Origin: Chamaecrista fasciculata
Taxonomy: Eukaryota > Streptophyta > Magnoliopsida > Fabales > Fabaceae
DNA length: 64,000 nucleotides
Assembly (NCBI GenBank): GCA_003254925.1
Contig: QANZ01027232.1
Location: 314,667 to 378,666 of the forward strand
Direction of reading: 5' to 3'
Positions 58,725-64,000 of the stretch are shown piece by piece (within the stretch, counting starts at the first letter, position 1; each line of letters opens with the position of its first letter). The notes under the pieces were generated by a model. It saw only the letters and a list, made by a program, of their open reading frames with translations, made no database searches and was not told where the DNA came from. Both the position numbers and the translations under genes were made by a program.

Positions 58725-60794
58725 ATGGGTGAGATTGATAATAAACCAATTGAATCTGTTCGGAATGCCCTCTCTATGTTTGTAGAAGAGGCTGACCAGA
58801 AGAAACATCGTTCTACAAGGTCTAAGGTAAAATCAGTAAGGAATAGAGTCATTGAGGTCTTTTTTCTGGTTATGTAAATGTTGGTCTACTATAAAATTGT
58901 AATTTATGCTACTCAAAAACTGACGTTGACTTATTGGAAGTTGCACTCTAGACTGGTTCAGATTTTTATGAAGTATGAGAAGCTTGATAGCCATGTGTGT
59001 CCTAGACAACTTTATTCTCTATAATTTTTGGATGAAAGAAATTGCAAAACCTCCTTGATATAATTTTTGCTTAGAAAAGTTGTAAACTATTTGTCATTCT
59101 CACCACTACCCAAATACCAGCACACTTTGGTTATAGGTTAGTAGTATGTGTGTGTAAAAAATTAAAAAATCATGTATTCATCACCATATATATAACCTTC
59201 TAGTTCTAAGGGCATCTTGCAATTGGTATCATGTCTTCCTAATTTGGAAGATTAGGCAGTACAGATCCTCTATAATTGTCATCCCTGAATTTCTCTGTAA
59301 TTGCATAAGCCAACAAAGTGGTTGCATTTTCATGTAAGTGAAATGGTTTCTTTCATGTATAGGAACCCAAAAGATTGACTAATTATAGAGCAATCCAGAG
59401 GCTTCAATTACAAGAGGTCCGATTTGAAGATTAGGAGGAGAAAGTTTTTTCTAGGCAAGCCCAAGAAAATTTATCATTTAACTATCTCTTTCCTTTCCTT
59501 CTTTTCCCATCCATTTTCTATAGATTCCTTTCTTTAACTTCTTCCAACTCCCCCAATTTGAAAATTTCTCCCCCACGCATGCATGCATGATATGGCCAGT
59601 TGAATGCTGCTTTTTGCTGCCTGCATGAACGTGTCTGTTATGTTTGTCATGGGTTCTTCATAACTGATGTCATGGCTACATGTTAACCAGCGGGACTGTG
59701 AAAAACAACTCGAGGCCTTGTCAAAAGATGTGGCCACCTGCAAGTGGCAAATGGAAGCAAAGCATGCTGCTTATTTGCAAGCACTTCGTAAGGTGGAACA
59801 CTACCAGAAGTTAACTTGTGAACTATCCACTCTGCTGAAGATGTCTGATCTGGAAAGAAACAAACACGCAAATGAATGTAGAGAGGGAAGAATTAACATC
59901 AACGAGCTTGAATCCATGATGAAAGAGATGGAAGATCAGAACTTGGGAAATGTGAAGTTTCAGGAGATGCTTTCCCAGTTGTCTAGTGAATTGAAGGCCA
60001 CACAGAAGCTGCTGCTAAACAAAGAAACAGAACTTCTTCTTGCTAGAGGTTCAGAACTCAGGGCCCTCACAAAAACAGAAGAGTTGGAAATTGCCTTAAA
60101 ATTTGAGAAGGAAAAGAAAGAACAGCTCCTACAGCAAGTGGAGGAGCTCAAGCTGAAGAAGCAAACCGAAAATCAAGCTAAGGAGCCACACAATTCTTCA
60201 GAGGAATATGATGCTAATTCCATAAACAACTCAAACCAGATTCACAATGATGTGGAGCTAAAGGAAAGAAAGAGTACGGATCAATCTGTCTATATTGAGG
60301 CACTAGAAATGGAATTGAATCAGTTAAAACAAGAACTTGTGAAAGCAAGGAAAGGAGTCAATGGCTCAAATGGCAACATTGAAGAGAGCAACAATGAGAA
60401 AAGTAATAACCATATCACAATCTCATTGAGGGAATATGAATCTTTAACCCAAAAGGCTGAGAAAGCAAATGGTGCTCACTCGTCAGTGGTGGAAGTTGGA
60501 AGCCCATCAAAACAAGCACTCTTAAAAATGGAGTTGGAAGCAGCAACGGCAAAAATTGGGGAGCTCAGGGCTCGAAACGAGCAGGCTCTAAGTAGGGCTG
60601 AGTTGGCTGAGAAAGCTAAAGCAAATTTAGAGGATAAACTGAAGAGATATAAGGAAAAGAGGCAAAGGAGGAGAGCTGCAATGGTTGCACTTGAGGAATC
60701 TACACCTAAACAGCACACCAATTCCTCAGAAGAGATAACACCTCATACTGATACATATGAGCCACTGAGTAAGATGCTCAATATGAAGTTCTAG
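58725..60794 (+). CDS. Coiled-coil protein of the WEB/DUF827-like family
   Basis: Exons 58725-58826, 59363-59416 and 59691-60794, all phase 0 with GT/AG, give 419 residues. The N-terminus MGEIDNKPIESVRNALSMF matches the (V/G)EID....ESV..A...F signature that opens WEB1/PMI2-type proteins, which act in light-driven chloroplast movement (family knowledge). From about residue 50 to 175 the sequence is a heptad-rich coiled coil (many Leu, Glu, Lys), then a polar Ser/Asn linker, then ISLREYESLTQKAEKA, a second family signature, and a basic KEKRQRRRAAM segment near residue 380. The small second exon rests on a modest donor (GTCCGA) and is the least certain part. Which WEB subgroup it belongs to, and whether it binds a partner, cannot be told here. 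Confidence 0.85.
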
Positions 60795-61656
60795 ATACTC
60801 TTACTGATATATAGAGTCCAGGATTCGTTTGTTGATCCATATTATAGTGTAGTTGTTTGTACTGTCTGTTTTTTGTTCTTCTAGCGGTAAGCTTAGTGTA
60901 ATAACTAATAAACCATATTGTTGTAAATGTTTAAGAATACAAGGCCTTGTTGATATCACATCACGTTGATACATTTGCCATAATGGATGTAATTTTGTAT
61001 GAATCTATGAGCTATAGTGTTCCATCTATTAACCATAATAACTCATTTTACCCTGCTAAGAGCTTCGAAGCTCAAATGACTTCCCAGCCAAAAGACCCAG
61101 TGGGCTTTTATTCTTGTCTGATTAAGTGTCAAGGCCAAGCCAAGGCCCAAATCCAAAAGGCTTCCAAGCCAAGAAAGGCCCATTGGGCTTTGGTCTTTAG
61201 TTTGAAACATATGACAGACTGATGATGCTGGTCAATTCCAAGGCTGAACCAACTAGCTGAAAAGGCTTATGTAATATAAATCTTTAAATGCTTTTTATTT
61301 GCAGTTGAGATTCTTTGTTCTGTTCTATTGTCTTCCTTCTTGGTTACATTGAGTTGTTCACATCCTTTATCCTTGGACTTACACACACTTAACCCCAACC
61401 TAAAGCTTGAGTGGCATATAATAATGTAACTTTATGTGCAACCAACAACCTTTATCACATTGTCTGTTAGTCTTTCTCGTCTCATTTATTTTGGGGTCAT
61501 AATGCTCATCAACAAAAGTAGCTAAAAATTGGTTGACAAAGCAACTCCATTTACCGCAATATATCTCAAGTTGCAGTGTTCTTTCCTTTTCTTTTCTTAC
61601 TTTTTATTAATGGGTATATTTACTTTCTATTATAAGTTTATGGGTAAATTGTTTTT
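60795..61656. other. 3' region of the WEB-like gene and intergenic DNA
   Basis: Polyadenylation-like AATAA words lie at about 60900-60912. Around 61090-61190 there is a stretch of repeated AAGGCCCA/CCAAGCC words, which I could not assign to any family. Confidence 0.45.
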
Positions 61657-61928
61657 TGAGTAAACTATCAATCTAATCCTTCATTATGTGAGCGTAGTTA
61701 TTTTAATACTTGAAAATTTGAAATATTTGATTTAATTCCTAAAATTTATAATTCTTTGCAATTTAATCTCTTTAGGGACTGAGTTGTACATTGTTAGCAT
61801 GTTCATGAAAGGGCTAATTTGTAAAGAGTCATGAATTTTCAAGTACAAAATCAGAAATTTCCGAAAAATCTAGGACTAAAATGATAGTACTCATATAATT
61901 TAAGGTCTAAAATATTAGTTTACTCATT
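61657..61928. mobile_element. Small MITE with GAGTAAACT-type ends
   Basis: GAGTAAACTATCAATCTAAT at the left and 'aaaatattagtttactcat' at the right are inverted. The inner 'tcaagtacaaaatcagaaatt' pairs with 'aatacttgaaaatttgaaat'. Non-coding, 270 bp or so. Confidence 0.5.
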
Positions 61929-64000
61929 ATTTTTCCATTCTTAAAAGACAAGAGTAGAGTATGCTCTAAGTTGATATTGATTATTTCAATTAAAAATATA
62001 ACTTATAGAACAATACATTTTAAAATTGCATTCCATATTAATAAACATATTTGCATAAATAACTGTTTTAGCAACAGAGAAGACACACGCCACTTGCATG
62101 GGGACTGTTTGGTTTGGTCCCCATTTGACAGAGAAAAAGCTAAAAAGATTCATTCTGATTTTCCAAGCAACCTAATGGCCAGGGCAGCATTAACAATAGC
62201 ATACACTTTTGTGGTTTTCATTTTCCACAAGTCATCAATTTTTTTTTTTTCACTTTTACACTCATCTTTGTCTTCTTGTCTGAAAAAAAAAGTGTACATT
62301 AACTTATTTGTAGACATTTTTAGCCCTTAAAAAAAGATTCCAAAGTCAGTGATAAATGATAATGCTGCTTCGGAGCAAGGAAGATATCTAACCATCAAGA
62401 TGAGAATTTACGAAAGGCCAAGATTGAATTTGAACGTTAAGATGAGTAGTAGATTCGAGAGTGGATTTTTTTGTAGTATATTGCAGTAAAAAGTGTTAAT
62501 AAAATCTACGCTTCTGACATTTTTTTCTCTTTAATTGTTCCTTTTTCTCTTAACATTTCACCGGTATGCAATGCATTACATTGCAGGAAATCATCTCTCT
62601 AGGAGATTCATAAGTAAAAAAAATGAGTACACTTCAATAAATTATAGTGACTTTTTAAATAGTGTTGAAGAAACATGAGAAAAATAGAAAATAATCATAC
62701 ACGACTAACTAATCTTTTAGAAGACTTATTGTCTGTCAGTACTTTTCTAATTTATATTAAATAATTTAAATTTTTTGGTCATCCTCTAAAATTATAAATT
62801 TGCATAAATATGTTTAAACATTGTTATATTTTAAAAAATATATATTTCTTACTGTTCATTATTCTGATTTTTCTTTGTCTTTAAACTAAAAAATTAATTA
62901 TTTATGATAATTTTATTTTCATCACTTTAATAACATTTTTCATCCTTATAATAATGAGTAATTTCCCAATGAACAAAACTTCATCAAGACTAATAAAAAT
63001 TTATTTTATTTTTGAAAAATCTGATTATTCTAAAATCTAAAATAATATTTACATATCTTTTAGAACAAACAAACTATCAACATATATTATTTACATAATT
63101 ATCGTATACTATAATATTATATATATACTTAACCCCCTTATAATGATTCCTTAATCATATGATATAAAATAAGATGAAAATTGATTAACTTCATACTGTG
63201 CTTTTTGCAATAACTTAATATTTATTATATGTTGTTTCTTGAAACCCATTTGCTGGAAACTCCTCTTATTTAGTCGATAAAATGCAGTGCTTGATGAGAA
63301 TAGAATTGCATTTTGGATTTACTTGCAAAGGTCAATGCAAATATTTTTATAAATATCACACGTGCGGGGTTTGGTGACACATGCTCCAATCATATGTACG
63401 TACAAGATTTTAGTCTTCCTACGAAAGTACGGTATAGATGCTTTATCCATATGATTATTTCAATTAATAAAATGATTTTTTTTTTTTGGCAAATTTACCT
63501 AAGTTTTATTCATCTTAAAATATATATAAGTATATAACACACTTTTATATATAGTTGCTAGAGAAAAGGATCGGATTTGGTTCAAACAAGTTTTCCATAT
63601 TCTCTTTTTCTTTTTTCCAATTGGTGTTTCGAAAAATTTCATTAGAAAAGTCCTATGGAGAATATTCAAGAGTATATAGTTCAAGTTACTTGCGTAAAAA
63701 AAAAAAAAAGAAATTCTTGTAAAAACGTGAAGTTAATTGCTGTCTAATATTCAGTTTAAGGTGTGTAAACTATAATTAATCAATAACAAAATATATAAGG
63801 GCAGAAATTTAGATGGATTTGGGATGGCCCACAGCTTAATTACGAGATCATGGGTTGGTATTAATTAATTTAAACTAAATTAAAGTTAGGTTTACACACA
63901 TAATCGTTGGCCTGCCTTGACGTTAACCAATCCAATTTTGCCACTCACAGATAGGGCTTCGGTTTGGAGAAAACTCAAACCGTTCGGTTTGAAAAAAAAT
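61929..64000. other. AT-rich intergenic DNA
   Basis: No gene, RNA gene or clear repeat is supported. The last 100 bases (from about 63910) become less AT-rich and contain 'aaccgttcggtttga', possibly the start of another repeat that continues outside the window. Confidence 0.5.

Noticed and set aside
59667-59690. Start of the WEB-like protein at the ATG of 59667
   Set aside because: The eight codons before CGG at 59691 read through an acceptor (TTAACCAG). The family N-terminus is found in an upstream exon, so this ATG is intronic.

Overview
The window looks like nuclear DNA of a flowering plant, most likely a eudicot. It is AT-rich, has four well-separated intron-containing genes whose products are most like plant proteins, and everything between the genes is packed with plant-type transposons. 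Four unresolved bases (61, 23387, 28025, 33317), two of them in A-runs, suggest a draft assembly. I cannot name the species.

The four genes are: a CDK-like kinase of the IBS1 type (minus, 24860-19920, 8 exons, 703 residues); a small HNH-endonuclease-domain protein (minus, 50279-47329, 3 exons, 161 residues); translation factor eIF5A (minus, 53488-51810, 5 exons, 159 residues); and a coiled-coil WEB/DUF827-like protein (plus, 58725-60794, 3 coding exons, 419 residues). I checked every exon junction by hand for GT/AG and reading phase, and all four models stay open. They share no pathway that I can see.

Regions, left to right. 1-660: hAT end and a MITE. 1807-7186: a complete but non-coding Ty1/copia element with near-identical LTRs and an unusual series of micro-hairpins. 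7943-9373: a PIF/Harbinger-like element carrying an NPH3-type gene fragment. 9.4-19.9 kb: AT-rich DNA with MITEs. 19.9-25.6 kb: the kinase gene and its promoter. 25.7-35.3 kb: MITEs (hAT, Tourist and Mutator types). 35355-36864: a second PIF/Harbinger-like element carrying a different gene fragment. 36.9-45.2 kb: a large imperfect palindrome built from four copies of one module in alternating orientation, with LINE-like, MITE and hAT insertions. 45.2-46.7 kb: an LTR plus tRNA-Asp primer site with no body. 47.3-53.5 kb: the HNH and eIF5A genes. 57.6-60.9 kb: a MITE directly upstream of the WEB-like gene. 61-64 kb: AT-rich DNA.

The observations most worth following up are the micro-hairpin series in the copia element, the two gene-carrying PIF-like elements with shared subterminal GGTGCACC-type motifs, and the four-module palindrome whose modules all keep the same 24-codon open frame.
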